Positions 13,201-24,400 of a stretch of 64,000 nucleotides of DNA are shown piece by piece. The notes beneath the pieces are model-generated. The model was not told the origin of the DNA and made no database searches. It worked only from the letters and a program-made list of their open reading frames with translations. The position numbers were made by a program, and so were the translations under genes. Numbering within the stretch: the first letter of the stretch is position 1; each line of letters begins with the position of its first letter. This DNA comes from Asterias rubens. Lineage: Eukaryota > Echinodermata > Asteroidea > Forcipulatida > Asteriidae. The stretch lies in the NCBI RefSeq assembly GCF_902459465.1, contig NC_047065.1, forward strand, positions 3,096,309 to 3,160,308, in the 5' to 3' direction.

Positions 13201-14394
13201 GGGGCTTCATGTCGTGGCCAAAAACTTGGATCTACAAAAGGTATCAAAAGGGATAAAAAAAAAACATTAAATATGCTATGTCAGATTTTTGGCCGATTTG
13301 ACCCTAAAAATTTTGATTTAAAATTCAATAGGTATTTTGATGGGGGTCGAGAAAGTTACAAGCTTTCATTTGAGCCATTGCTCGAAAAAGTTCGCCAATT
13401 ATTAGTAGCAGTGAAATAAAGTGCAAAAAATTAGTTTTTGTCAGGATCCCGACAATATATCACGTGACCAATTCTTATGTGTTTTATGAGAAACGTTTTA
13501 AATTTTTGTCATGGTTCCTGACCATTAAAAGTAAAAGTTAAACTTTTTTTCGTTAGAGCTGGTGATACTCTTTGAAATACCATTCACTCAACAAAATCTA
13601 TTTGTTAATGTTTGGGGCCAAAAGTCTGACATAGCATCTTTAAAAAGATAACTTGGAGGCCTCAATCATCACTGGAATGAACTTGGTGCTCTGTGAATTG
13701 TACAATTTATAATAATGTGAGTTCTGTTTGATTGATTTTACTAGTGATACGCTCCCAGAGGATGTTGAGTTTGAAGTAGTGAGTCGATCTGCCGACACTG
13801 CACCTCAACCCGAACAATCAACGGAAGACGTTAAGAATGAAAGTCAACCAGGAACCAGTAGCAATGGTATCCAGACTTCTAACAGTAACAACACAAATGG
13901 AAATGGACAAACAGCGGGTAAGTCAGGACATCATTTCATTTTCATTTCATTTTTATGTTGCAAATCTTTTTTCTTTTTTTTAAGACCCCTTTTGTAACTG
14001 TTTTGTATTTATAAAACATTGTTGCCAATCTCTATCTCTTTAAGACATTGTTGCAACTTTTCTGTACTTATAAAACATTATACAAAACAGTTGCCACAAT
14101 TTGTTGCAAATGGTTTGTATTTATAATACATTGTTGCAAATCTCTATCTTTATAAATCCCTGTTTCAACTGTTCTGTCTTTCAAACAGATGAAGACGATG
14201 ACTTAGAAATAGTCATGCTGGACGATGAAGACCAAAAGGAAACCTCAAAGATCAGCAAGAAGAGGAAGTTATCATCGGAGGATTTAGACTCTAACGCCGC
14301 ATCCTCTTCAACTCCTGCTAAGAAAGCTAAGATGGTTCAACTAAATCAGCAGGATGAAGAAGAAGAAGAAGATATCGTGCTGCTTGATGATTGA
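1..14394 (+). CDS. UBA2: SUMO-activating enzyme subunit 2 (UBA2/SAE2), 5' partial
   Basis: Catalytic half of the SUMO E1: with SAE1 it adenylates SUMO, holds it as a thioester and passes it to UBC9, mainly in the nucleus. Exons: <3-131, 758-841, 1084-1154, 1964-2028, 2991-3091, 3827-3948, 4670-4865, 5510-5612, 5994-6133, 7400-7493, 9022-9134, 9989-10090, 10919-10972, 12107-12203, 12383-12485, 13745-13917, 14189-14394 (stop TGA 14392-14394). The joined frame gives about 650 residues, near the family's usual 640. Visible motifs: nucleotide-binding GAGGIG (codons 63-80); zinc pair CYEC in exon 6 (3839-3850) matched by CYVC in exon 12 (10064-10075); catalytic Cys in PGCTIRNTP (codon 3884-3886); a ubiquitin-fold region in exons 12-16; and a C-terminal acidic tail with KKRK and AKKAK basic patches and two SUMO-interaction-like runs, EIVML and DIVLLDD. 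The start codon lies upstream of the window. Intron 6 ends in a tandem array that contains the splice acceptor. Confidence 0.96.
1444..1777 (+). repeat. Family A TTAA-flanked MITE, UBA2 intron 3
   Basis: Reference copy. Starts TTAAAGGCAGTGGACAC and ends with the inverse, GTGTCCAGTGTCTTTAA. The terminal inverted repeat is about 28 bp, with an internal hairpin around GAGACCTCGGAT. No coding capacity. Confidence 0.88.
3125..3287 (-). mobile_element. Second-family SINE, UBA2 intron 5
   Basis: Minus strand: B box as GATTCGAACCC (3247 on), body through GGGGATAAAGATTATT at 3140. The A-box half is lost. Confidence 0.7.
3977..4677 (+). repeat. 53-bp tandem array containing the exon 7 splice acceptor of UBA2
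   Basis: About thirteen imperfect units of about 53 bp fill the 3' end of UBA2 intron 6. Typical unit pieces are CCAATCAGTCTATTGA, GATTCAGTCAGCTATAC and TGAATGTACTCTTG. Several units are shortened or deleted. The last partial unit reads TATTCAG then TCAGCTAT at 4664-4677, which is the true 3' splice site (AG 4668-4669) and the first eight bases of exon 7. Confidence 0.93.
4923..5140. repeat. GTATGGCGGAC inverted-repeat element, UBA2 intron 7
   Basis: Ends ATAAGCCTTTTTGAGGTATG and CATATCTCAAAAAGGCTTA. The left end starts 58 bases after exon 7. Confidence 0.8.
6181..6567 (+). repeat. Family A MITE, UBA2 intron 9
   Basis: Intact left end at TTAA 6181; the right end is mutated to TCTTCAA. Carries the full central segment with the GAGGTCTCGAAATCAAGC half-hairpin. 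Confidence 0.85.
7226..7378 (+). repeat. Low-complexity A/AAT/AAAT tract, UBA2 intron 9
   Basis: C9 then A-rich runs, AAT and AAAT repeats, ending about 20 bases before the exon 10 acceptor. Confidence 0.9.
7540..7913 (+). repeat. Family A MITE, first of an abutting pair
   Basis: A diverged subfamily with GCACTGGACAC ends and a replaced middle. Its right end TTAA (7910-7913) is also the left end of the next copy. Confidence 0.8.
7910..8208 (-). repeat. Family A MITE, second of an abutting pair
   Basis: Opposite orientation to its neighbour and sharing one TTAA with it. Right end GTCCACTGCCTTTAA at 8194-8208. Lies in UBA2 intron 10. Confidence 0.82.
8709..8859. repeat. Short family C element, UBA2 intron 10
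   Basis: 151 bp between TTAA sites: TTAAAGGGTATATGTAC to GTACCCAAATCCTTTAA, with the AAAGCTTCCCTTGAAATT core. Confidence 0.7.
10240..10534 (-). repeat. Family A MITE, UBA2 intron 12
   Basis: Right end intact (CCACTGCCTTTAA). The left part is internally deleted, so TTAAAGACACTG jumps straight to GTGAAAATTTGAGC. Confidence 0.82.
11098..11466 (-). mobile_element. tRNA-Leu-like SINE, UBA2 intron 13
   Basis: Minus-strand head GTGGCCGAGCGGATAAGAGC with B box GGTTCGAATCCC. The tail is TAATAA on the plus strand at 11101-11116. The body differs from the 22629 copy in its middle, so this is a second subfamily. Confidence 0.8.
12789..13255 (+). repeat. Family C TTAA element with duplicated flank, UBA2 intron 15
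   Basis: Element starts TTAAAGGGTTTGGGTA (12833) and runs through AATAATTTTTCGTCTC. The 44 bases before it are also shared with the copy at 14758. Confidence 0.75.
13267..13644 (+). repeat. Family B TTAA element, UBA2 intron 15
   Basis: 378 bp, TTAAATATGCTATGTCAGA to TCTGACATAGCATCTTTAA. A short open frame inside it shows no protein similarity I recognise. Confidence 0.83.
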
Positions 14395-14757
14395 GACTCA
14401 CTGCCTTGGAGGATAGTCGACTCATCATCATCATGTCTTACTGTTCTGAGGATTTGTTTCCGATACTTTGACAAATCAAGTACCTGAATGATAAGAGACT
14501 TTATGAGCATTTGGATTTGCTATGGTTGTACAGTGTATGCTAATGCAGTGTTGTAGCCATGGTGGGCTGTGCCTGGTGGGTCTGCCCAGAACTAACAAAT
14601 TTCGCTCAGCACTCTGAGCAAAATTACACTGTGCTGCCCAGCACAAATTTCCCCCAGATTGTACTTCAGCAATGATGGCCCGATATCTGAACATGAGTAA
14701 ACTCGCCATTGATGGACTGGAAAATTATTGTGTATGGAAAATTTGGGTATGATGTGG

Positions 14758-15033
14758 CAGATGCAGACAAGTTGGTGTAGTTTCTCAAGAACAAGAGTTA
14801 CTTAAAGGGTTTGGGTAATTTTTGTACGACACAAAACACAAATGTCCACAGATTTACATTAAGCTTCCACGGTTTAAAAATAATGATGGTAGAAAGCTTT
14901 CTTAAAATTTTATTTGCTGAGGTGCTGTTGTTTTTGAGAATTGAGTAAAACAATTTCACAAAAATAATTTTTCGTCTCGGTGAGACAAAAATTATTTGAG
15001 CATGAACATAAAAATTGCTCTGTGATTTTCACT
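14758..15033 (+). repeat. Second copy of the 12789 segment, UBA2 3' UTR
   Basis: Near-identical to 12789-13077 including non-element flank (CAGATGCAGACAAGTTGG), with a deletion of about 25 bases near 15008. Confidence 0.8.
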
Positions 15034-16053
15034 AAATCCATGAAATGCACTACTTGTAATTCTGAACTGACACAGTTTATGTGTGTTAAACATAAGTTAT
15101 GTCATCAATGAACTACATAGTAAATTGTGTTACAACTGTATGTTGCTTGTCATTTTGTCTTGAGCATTGGCTGTATGACATCAAATTGTTGTTCTGTACC
15201 AATACATTTTATTTGTGCTAGAAACGCTTTCAACAAGGGACTAATGATGTCCTCAAGATATGGTTTTTAAAACTTGCCCTAAAAACACGGTAGTGTTTTT
15301 TCATATAATGAGTTGTCACATGGGTATTGTCAAAATGGATATTTATATAAAGGGTTGTTGCATTAGGATTGTCAAACTAAACATTCATAATTAAAAACCT
15401 AGAACGCACTAGGGACGTGATGGACGTGGTGCGGCATTTGAAAGTACATATGCACACAGTTTGCAGCACGTTCATCCCATTCACGGATAGACCCAATTCA
15501 TTACAAGATTTTAACTGACTAGGGTCACATTGTAGATATTTTCCAACCGAAGCTATTTGTTCTAGCCGGCCAAAAACAAAAAATGTTAAGATTTTTTTTT
15601 TTGGACGAGTTCGGACGTTTTGAGAACTACTTTGGTGTGACCCAGCCTTAAACCACCACAGGAATGATACCCATTAGTTACTGTTGATGACAAATATTTC
15701 ACAAAGGAGAGTTCTTGGTTCAACATTGAATGTATTTTCTCATCTTGTTATGACAGGGATTAGTGAAGTTAAGTCTGGTAAGGAGATTGTTATGAGCGCC
15801 TCTTTGAATACTACATGTATCAAGTTTTTGTATTGGGTGATTTTTGTTTAAGTAATCAACAATTGTATATATTATTATTCTACTATACACTGTGGGATGA
15901 TTAATGTCCTTTTTTGATGTCCCTCCTCTCTCACCATTGTCTTCACTGTTTTTCTATATTGTTTAATTCACTATTAGTTGGCTAGGTTTGGTTTATATCT
16001 GAGCAACCATGTTTGTGTATCTCAAGGGTCTGTGTTTTTATTTGTGTTTTCTT

Positions 16054-16059
16054 AATAAA
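16054..16059 (+). promoter_or_regulatory. Probable UBA2 poly(A) signal
   Basis: AATAAA followed 25-35 bases later by a GT/T-rich stretch (TTGTTGTGTGTTTTC), about 1.66 kb after the UBA2 stop. Confidence 0.55.
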
Positions 16060-17397
16060 CATCAGGGATGAATACGTCATATTGAAGTCATCTTGTTGTG
16101 TGTTTTCTTAGTTATTGTTATTTTTTATTTTTTACAGTTGGTACTTAAATGGCAATTGATTTCGGTGACTCATTTCATTCAGTCAGTTTGTCAAATACTT
16201 AATCACCAGACTGAAGATTTGATGGTCACAAATTCTGTGAAGAATTTTTTTATTAGTAACTTCCATTTTGGGTAACTTTCCAAAATGATGGCGCCATGGC
16301 CCCATACGGAAACTTTTCCGTAATTTGTTTAAATATTTATTTTATTGACCTTCAATAGCAGTTCACACAGAAAAATTTCTCTAGAAGATTGTTACTAAAA
16401 TTTATATAAACTTTAACATCAGGAAGTTTTGCGAATCCCCCCCCCCCCCCAACCGGGCCCGCCTTTAAATCTTTCAAACTTTTGCTTCATTTTTTTGCAG
16501 TATGCAAAATATGTACAGAAACAAGTATGGTCCCCAGAAGACAGATTTTTGTATTCGATTTTATAACGTTGACAATTCTTCAGTAGTCGGGTTCCACTTC
16601 ATAAAAACACAAACGCAATGGAAGCGACGGCTTTGATCAGACTCAGAGTGTGAAGGAAATTCATTATTTTGAAGTCCAAGATGGATGAAGTTGCAGAAGA
16701 GTAAAAGCTGGAGTAGATTTTCACATCTCTAGATTTTCACAGGTTAAGTTTTTTCTGTATTAGTTTTAACTTAGATGATTTGAATGAGTGTTTTAGATTC
16801 AACTTTCTGTGTTTCCGGACAGATTGGACTGGATCCGTCGCGAAACACACGTACACCAGACCCACACCACGGGAAGTTTTTCCATCCATATTGTCAACCT
16901 CTCAAATAATAGTATTCAATTTAATTAAATTCACACCATTTCCAATCTTTATACAGAATAAGCATAGAAAGATGTAAGTATGAACAGTGACTGATTTTAC
17001 ATTTTACACTACAGGGTACAGTGACACTGACAGTCACTCAACAAATCAAGTCAAGGCAAGAACTTTAGAAAATACACCATTATTAATCTTAAAAATATTT
17101 ATTAATTAGAATTAAATACCAAAAAGCAAAACAATTTTCTTGACAAAGTTTCAGCACATCACAAGCAACCCAAAGAACTTTTAAAAACTCATGGAAATAA
17201 AAGTGGATCGGAGGGCCGCATGGGCCCGTAAAATTAAAAAGCAGAGCTTGTCGAAAACGGACACCCCTAACTAAAAAAGAAAAAAAGGTTTGCTATTTGT
17301 TTTACTTTTTAGAAAACACATTTATGCTGATGCACGACTAAAAATCAATAATAAGATTCTTAAGAAATTATTTGTGACATGTCTTCCAATGTAACTT

Positions 17398-18292
17398 GAA
17401 AAGCAGTGGACACTATTGGTAATTGTCAAATACCAGTCACTTGGTGTATCTCAACATATGCATAAAATAACAACAAACCTGTGAAAATTTGAGCTCAATT
17501 GGTCGTCGAAGTTGCGAGATAATAATGAAAGAAAAAACAACCTTGTCACACAGAAATGTGTGCTATCAAATACTTGATTTCAAGACCTCAAATTGTTAAC
17601 TTGAGGTCTCGAAATCAAATTCGTGGAAAATGACTTCTTTGTCGAAAATTATGTCACTTCAGAGGGAGCCGTTTCTCACGATGTTTTATATTATACCCCT
17701 TGCAAGTATTCTGCCTGCTCATTGGTTTAGAGCGCGTCACATGACATGTCTTAGTTTTGCTAGACGACGGCCGTGTGATAGTGTGTCGGTTTGCCATGCG
17801 CTAGTCCGAAGACTAGCACACGGCGTGCAGTACCCAGACGTCCGTTGCGTGTACGAGGATGATAAATAAATAGTCTGTAACCATTTCGGATTGCACGACA
17901 CTACATGCAGCACAGTAAAAGTGTTTGCAATCTGTATTCGCGTCGTCCGTGGATTGTAGCATTCAGGTCTGTAACTTAATAATTATAGTACAGTATTTAG
18001 AAATGTTTGGGGTGTTATAAAACAAATATTGACTGCCTTTACTCGTGCAATGGTTAAACACTATGACTCCCTCGGTGATCCCCGTAGCGTTCTATTCTCC
18101 CTCGGTTTCGCCTCGGGAAAATAGAACGCTCCCGGGGATCACCTCGGGAGTCATAGTTTTAACCATAGCACTCGAAGCAGTCAATATTTGTATACTATCA
18201 ACCTCTCCCCATTACTCATTACCTACAGTGTAGTAAGGTTTTATGCTAATAGTTATTTTGAGTAATTACCAATAGTGTCTACTGCCTTGAAG
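17398..18292 (-). repeat. Family A MITE split by a nested insertion
   Basis: The two halves, 17398-17694 and 18191-18292, join to a normal family A copy around GTTTTATACTATCAACC. They are separated by about 496 bp of foreign sequence. Confidence 0.85.
17695..18190. mobile_element. Insertion nested in family A, with a hairpin 3' half
   Basis: Flanked by TATATTAT (17687-17694) and TATACTAT (18191-18198), a near-perfect 8-bp target duplication. 18023-18190 folds on itself over about 80-bp arms: CAAATATTGACTGC pairs with GCAGTCAATATTTG, and CTATGACTCCCTCGG with the inverse. No recognised protein. Confidence 0.75.
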
Positions 18293-18461
18293 ACAGATGA
18301 CAAATCTAGGTTTCTTATTGATTTCATTGACAACAGGAATTACATTCAAATCACACTCAATCAATGTAATTCTTGATGTCATTGAATGACCATTTCAATT
18401 GAATGATTTTTATCATGCAACGTATGCTATACAGGAGGTAGAGCACACTAGAAGAAACATC

Positions 18462-21400
18462 ATGTTCCGAGCCACCCACCAAGGTATTAAACACCTGGTA
18501 GTAAGCCATCGATACAGCAATACCCAACGAACACGGTATCTACCCAGATACTGTAGATGTGCCTACTCTCATCAGGACTCTGAGAGTACCCCTGCTCTAC
18601 CCAAACATGCTCAGGTCGTCATATGTGGTGGAGGGATTGCTGGACTAGGCGTTGCATATCACCTCTCTAAACTGGGATTGACAGATGTTGTCCTCTTGGA
18701 ACAAGGAAAGTAAGATTATTATTATCATCTTCTATCAAAAGGTCTTGTAGAGACGATGTGACCTCTGACGTCACACGAAAACCATAACATGATTCGCGCG
18801 CATACCGCCGGGCAAAACCTTTGTGTTTTGGCAGCTAGCTAGAAAGTGTATGCAATCTTACCATGACTACTACGTGTCTTTTTGCCCGGCGAAACATGAC
18901 GTATACAGTGTTTTTTTCAACAGAGGGCGGTTTGAATGCAAACACAGGTCACATCGTCTATATTTTTGTGTATTTGTCTGTATTTTTCTGTATCTGTACG
19001 TTGTAGAAACCAGAACCGGCATAAATGCAACGGTTAAGAGAGAGGGTGTACGTGTAGATTGTTTATTCACAGGAGAGAGGACTGCGATTATTACGAACTG
19101 ACTCAGCTTGAACCACCTTTTCTTCCAGCAGTCAATAAGTGTTCTATTGATGAACAAGTACTTGAATTGGTTGGTGTTGCACCGTGGAACTTTGAAACAT
19201 TTAGAGCTATTTGCAATTGGACTTTTGATTGGGGTAGTTGTTGGTAAACTGACGAGATTTTTAGGTCGGATTATTGAAATATTCGTTGAGCTATATTTTC
19301 TTCAGATATTAAAGGCAGTGGACATTATTGGTAATTACTCAAAATAATTATCAGCATTAAACCTTTCTTGGTGACGAGTAATAGGGAGAGGTTGATGGTA
19401 TAAAACATTGTGAGAAACGGCACCCTCTGAAGTGCCATAGTTTTCGAGAAAGAAGTAATTTTCCACGAATTTGATTTCGAGAACTCACATTTAGAACTTG
19501 AGGTTTCGAAAACAACCATCTAAACGCACACACCTTCGTGTGACAAGGGTGCTTTTTTCTTTCATTCATATCTCGCAAGTTCGATGACCGATTGAGCTCA
19601 AATTTTCACAGGTTTGTTATTTTATGCATATGTTGAGATACACCAACTGTGAAGGCTAGTCTTTGACAATTACCAATAGTGTCCACTGCCTTTAAACTAG
19701 TTTACTTTTTTTCTCTAGGTTGACGACTGGCACAACATGGCATGCAGTTGGTTTGCTGGGCATACTCAAGAAGTCCCATTTCAACACTGTTCTGGCCAAA
19801 ATGAGCTGCAAACTATATGAAGATATAGAAGTTGAAACTGGAATGAAGACGGGTAAGTAATTCCTTCAAGCTTGGGAGAGGTTAAAAAGTTCATCCACGC
19901 ATGGAACGCAGCAGAATTTAGATCAAGTCCAGGGCCCAATTTCATAGAGCTGCTAAGCACAAAAATTTGCTTAGCATGAAACTTTGGCCTTCATAAAAAC
20001 AGGATTTCCAACCAAATTTCCACGTGATTTTCAGGATTGAGCAAACAACAGCTGAATACCAGTAACGGCAATATGCATCAAATGGAAATTTTGTTGGTAA
20101 TCATGTTTTTATCAAGAAAGAAATTTCATGCTAAGCAAATTTTTGTGCTCTATGAAATTGGGCCCAGAAACTTCAACAATTGTGGATCTCTTGTATAGGT
20201 TATTGCAGTAATATTAACAACACATAATTTTGTCTGGTGTAGTGTGTAGCTTTATAAGGGAAACTATGGTAGAAATATAATTGAAAACTAAAACAGTATT
20301 TTCTGTTGAATTTTTTAATTGAATTCCTGTAGGTTTACGACGCTGTGGTAGCATGTTCATCGCACAAACTAAAGATCTGATGATAGACCTACAAAAAAGA
20401 CATTCGAAAGCACAGTAAGTAGTGATATGTATTTTTTTAGTAATCATCTGTGACTAATCATTGAGCAAGTTCGGGTGGTGACTAGACTTGACTAGACCGA
20501 CTGGACTAACCAGAAACCATAGAGCACAGGGAGATTATCGAACCATGCACTGGAGCATTGTCGCCTATAGTAATTTCGAGGTCAGTTTCTGGTCAAGTCT
20601 AGTCGTCACCCGAACTAGCTCATTGCTCAATGGGAGACTTTGAGGCGCTAGGTGGCAGCAGACTTACCAGGTAAATTTCCATTGGTGACGTAGTTCTGAG
20701 CATGCGCACATTACCGAGAACAATGGATTTTACCTGGTAAGTCTGCTGCCACCAAGCGTCCCAAAAGTCCCCCATTGGTATGGGAATAACAGTGTGATGA
20801 GCCGGTCTTCACTGTGTGGTAATGACCGGGGTTGGTGGCCGGCCCCTGTGTTACTGGAGGTCTATTAACAGCGACCAGTCACACCAAAAGGTCATTACCA
20901 TTTAATAAAAGCTGGGTCATCGCACTATTCCATGATTAGCAATTTTCAAAAAAAACAAACTGGTAAAAATCATCAGAATTCATCATTTTTACAGGCACTA
21001 TGTGTTCTTGCCAGAAGTAACACAAAATAGTTTGTACAAAGAAAACAGATGCTTATGTAGTTCCCTCACAACAAGCACATAGTGCATTCAGAACTTTTAC
21101 TTAACAACGTGCTTGTATAGGGGCCATTTATTTGCTATTTCACCAAGCCAGCCTAACATAATCATTATTGTTCTGTCCTTACAGGGTCTGGGGTATAGAC
21201 ACTGAGCTACTCCCAATCAGTAATGTCCAGAAACTGTTGCCATGGATGCGTGTTGATGACATAGAGGGCGGTCTACTGATTAAAGAAGATGCTTGGATTG
21301 ATGCAAAACAAGGATGTCTTGCTTTGGCTCAAGCTGTTAGAAACCAAGGTGAGTCAGCCAGGGCCCAATTGTCATGGTTCTGCTTAACGACCAATCCTGC

Positions 21401-24400
21401 GCTTACGATCACCATTCTCCGCTTACTGTTTCAAGCACGGAATTTCTACGCTAGCTGTGTAAGCAAAGAATGTCTAGCAACAGGGAGTACACACAAAATT
21501 CCCTGCTTGTCTGTGAAATACGTTTGACGCAAGTGCGGAATTCCCTGCTTCCGTAATTGCTGATTATTTGCTTAGGGTAAGCAGAGCCATGAAATAAGGA
21601 CTACTTCACATCTTCATTTTTCTTGAATAATTTAAGCCTGGTTCATACTTCCTGCGAATGCAAATGCGAATGCGTTTCAAATTTTGAAGTCACAAATTCG
21701 CTACGAATTGCAAATCCTGCAAAACATTAGCTGGAAAAAACAACCATTTTCTGTCAAAATTTGCTTCGCATTCGCAATCAATATGATATATATCTTGATT
21801 TCAGGTGTGACAATAATCGAGGGGACTGGAATAGACAAAGTTGGAACCACTGATGGGTGTGTATCTAGTGTGCAAACAGACAGGGGTACCATTGAGTGTG
21901 ACAAGTTCATCAACTGTGCTGGCATGGTAAGTTTTTTTGTTTTGTTTTTCCCATTCACATAACAAATAATTTTAAGTTATAATACACAAGGTGAACGGTT
22001 CAGTCTGAACAGCAGAACCAACGACCAACAACCGAAACAGTTTTTGGTTGGGGTCGCCAAAACGCACTCCTGTTGTATCCAAAATAAATTGAATAAAATT
22101 AGGAGACGTAGTCATCCGAGAGAAGGACAAGGTCTTCAGTTGAGGAGCAGTTTTTAGGTTATTTATGATATAAATGTCTGCACAGTGTTTGATTGCACAT
22201 CTCATTGGTGACAGTGTTTTCATTTACTTTTGTCTTTCCGTGCTCCGTCCCCATTCATTATTGTTTATATCCAAAGGTATAAAATATATAAATAACATTA
22301 TAGTGCAATGGTCTACAGAGATTCAATAGTTTTCCTTCAAAATAAAAAAAGGCTGATGAACATACATTGACATTGAATTTCTAAACCTTTCTCCATGTTA
22401 TAGTGGGCCCGTGATGTTGGTCTTGCTAGTTCACCAGAAGTTGGAGTACCTCTCCAAGCAGTCTCCAGACAGTTTCTTATCACCAAACCAATCAAGAATG
22501 TATCTGTAGATGGAAAAGGACCATGTAAGTGAAGAGTGGTTAAGGCTTCAATACTTAAGGTTCAGATAAAATTCTTTATTAGGAAAGTAGCACAAGACAG
22601 GATAGAATGAGGAAAGATTGTATGTGGGGTGTCATGGCCTAGCGGTTAAGAGCACTGGATTCAAACTCTGGTGTTTCTGATCAGCAGAGTGTGGGTTTGA
22701 ATCCCCAGCCGTGACACTTGTCCTCAAGCAAGACACTTAACCATTGCTTCGTCCTTCGGATGGGTCGTACGCCGTTGGTCCCATGTGTTGTGTATCGCAT
22801 GTAAAATAACCCAGAGCACCTATCGAAAAAGAGAAGGGGTTCTCCACGGTGTTCCTGCTTTGATTGGCAGCATATTGTGCCACAGCACATTGTAAACCTT
22901 TACATGGTGCTATGTAAAAGGAGTAGGTCTCATAACACAAACGTGGTCCCACATACCTTGCAGGGAAATACTGTATATTAAAGCGCCTTTAGCGTCACTG
23001 AGTGACGGATTTGAGCGCTATGTAAGAAGCCATTAGTATACCTATCATTAAGATGCAGGTGTAATTTGTTGATTTGGGTCGATTTTATTTATTCTTTTTA
23101 GATGTTCGAGATCCAGATAGTTTACTCTATATTCAAGAATACGGAGAAGGTCTTTTGTTTGGAGGTTATGCACAGAAGGGAAAGCCTGTCTTTACTGATG
23201 CGGTTCCTATAAAAGCAGATTCAGAATTTATTCAACTTCCAGAAGACTGGGATCATTTCCGTAAGTTTGTTCAGAAAAGCAAGTTGTGCTTAGAAAAATT
23301 ATCAAAATATTTTAACAAAATATTGAAAGAGGTAAAACGACTGAATCTATAAACACAAACAATTTTTTATTGTAGTGCCCAATCACCATCGAAGTGAAAT
23401 TTAACCAAAAATGGGACGAGATGTTTTGTTACTTTGCCCAGTTGCGCATCCTTGCAACACCGAGAGAAAAAAAGTGGTTCTTAGGGAAAACCATAGGGAG
23501 TAAACCGCTGTGCCTCGTAGCTCAGTTGGTAGAACATCTGCCCAGAATGTCAGGGGGTCTTTGGTTCAAATCACAGAGAGGATCCCATGTACGGATGAAT
23601 CTATAAGGGTTAAACAAAACGATTTGTCCACAGAAATTACTTGACAATGAACAAAATTTAGATTTTACTTTGTAAAAAGTAACGTTTTGATTTTTCCCTG
23701 TTGGTTGTTTGAACTAGGACATTTGTTGGAGGGTTTCTTACACCGGGTACCAGCAGCAGCCGATGTGCAATTTGAACAACTCTTCAATGGTCCAGAGAGT
23801 TTTACACCTGATGGGGAGTTTATCATGGGGGAAGCTCCAGAGGTAAGTGTTTAAAAACATGTAGCCTAGGTCTTCTTGTCATGCTCTCTTACAGGCACTG
23901 GATACTTTTGGTAATTACTTAAAGGATTTGGGTACTTTTTTTTTCAAGTGTCCACAGATTTACATTCAACTTACAGGGTTTGAAGATAATGATAGTGGAA
24001 AGCTTCCCTTCAAATATTACTAACTGTGGTTGTGTAGTTTTTAAGTAACGAGTAAAACAAGTCACAAAATAATTTTCATCTCAGGAAGACGAAAAGTATT
24101 TTAGCATGTAAAATCCCATTTACCAGTTATAATATTATGCCAAAACCATAGCATAACTGGTTAATACGTTTTTACATGCTAAAACTGAGACGGAAATTAT
24201 TTGTTTTACTCATTTCTAAAAAAAATTACAGCACCTCAGTACGTACAATTTCAAGGGAAGCTTTCTGCTATCATAATCTTAAAACTGTGTAAGTTTAACT
24301 TAAATCTGTGGACATTGCGTTTTGTGTTAGGAAAAAGAACATAGACCCTTTAAAATAATTGTTATAATAGACCCTTTAAAATAATTGTTATAATAAAAAC

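Larger units (their letters stand above)
14395..18434 (+). other. UBA2 3' UTR and UBA2-PDPR intergenic region
   Basis: No further coding exon recognised. 14395 to about 16080 is the likely UBA2 3' UTR, ending at AATAAA 16054-16059 with a GT-rich tract after it. It carries a duplicated repeat at 14758-15033. The rest is unique AT-rich sequence, a C10 run at 16440-16450, and a family A element broken by an insertion (17398-18292). A noncoding first exon of PDPR probably lies here but could not be placed. Confidence 0.6.

Noticed and set aside
13195..13419. Possible small gene in UBA2 intron 15
   Set aside because: It is the family B element; the second copy at 39201 has changes without sign of codon constraint.
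18870..19157. Overlapping open frames on both strands in PDPR intron 1
   Set aside because: They fall on an inverted-repeat element edge and unique intron; no conserved protein and no splice logic.
23512..23586. Working tRNA gene
   Set aside because: Stem pairing is too poor; A and B boxes alone fit a SINE head.
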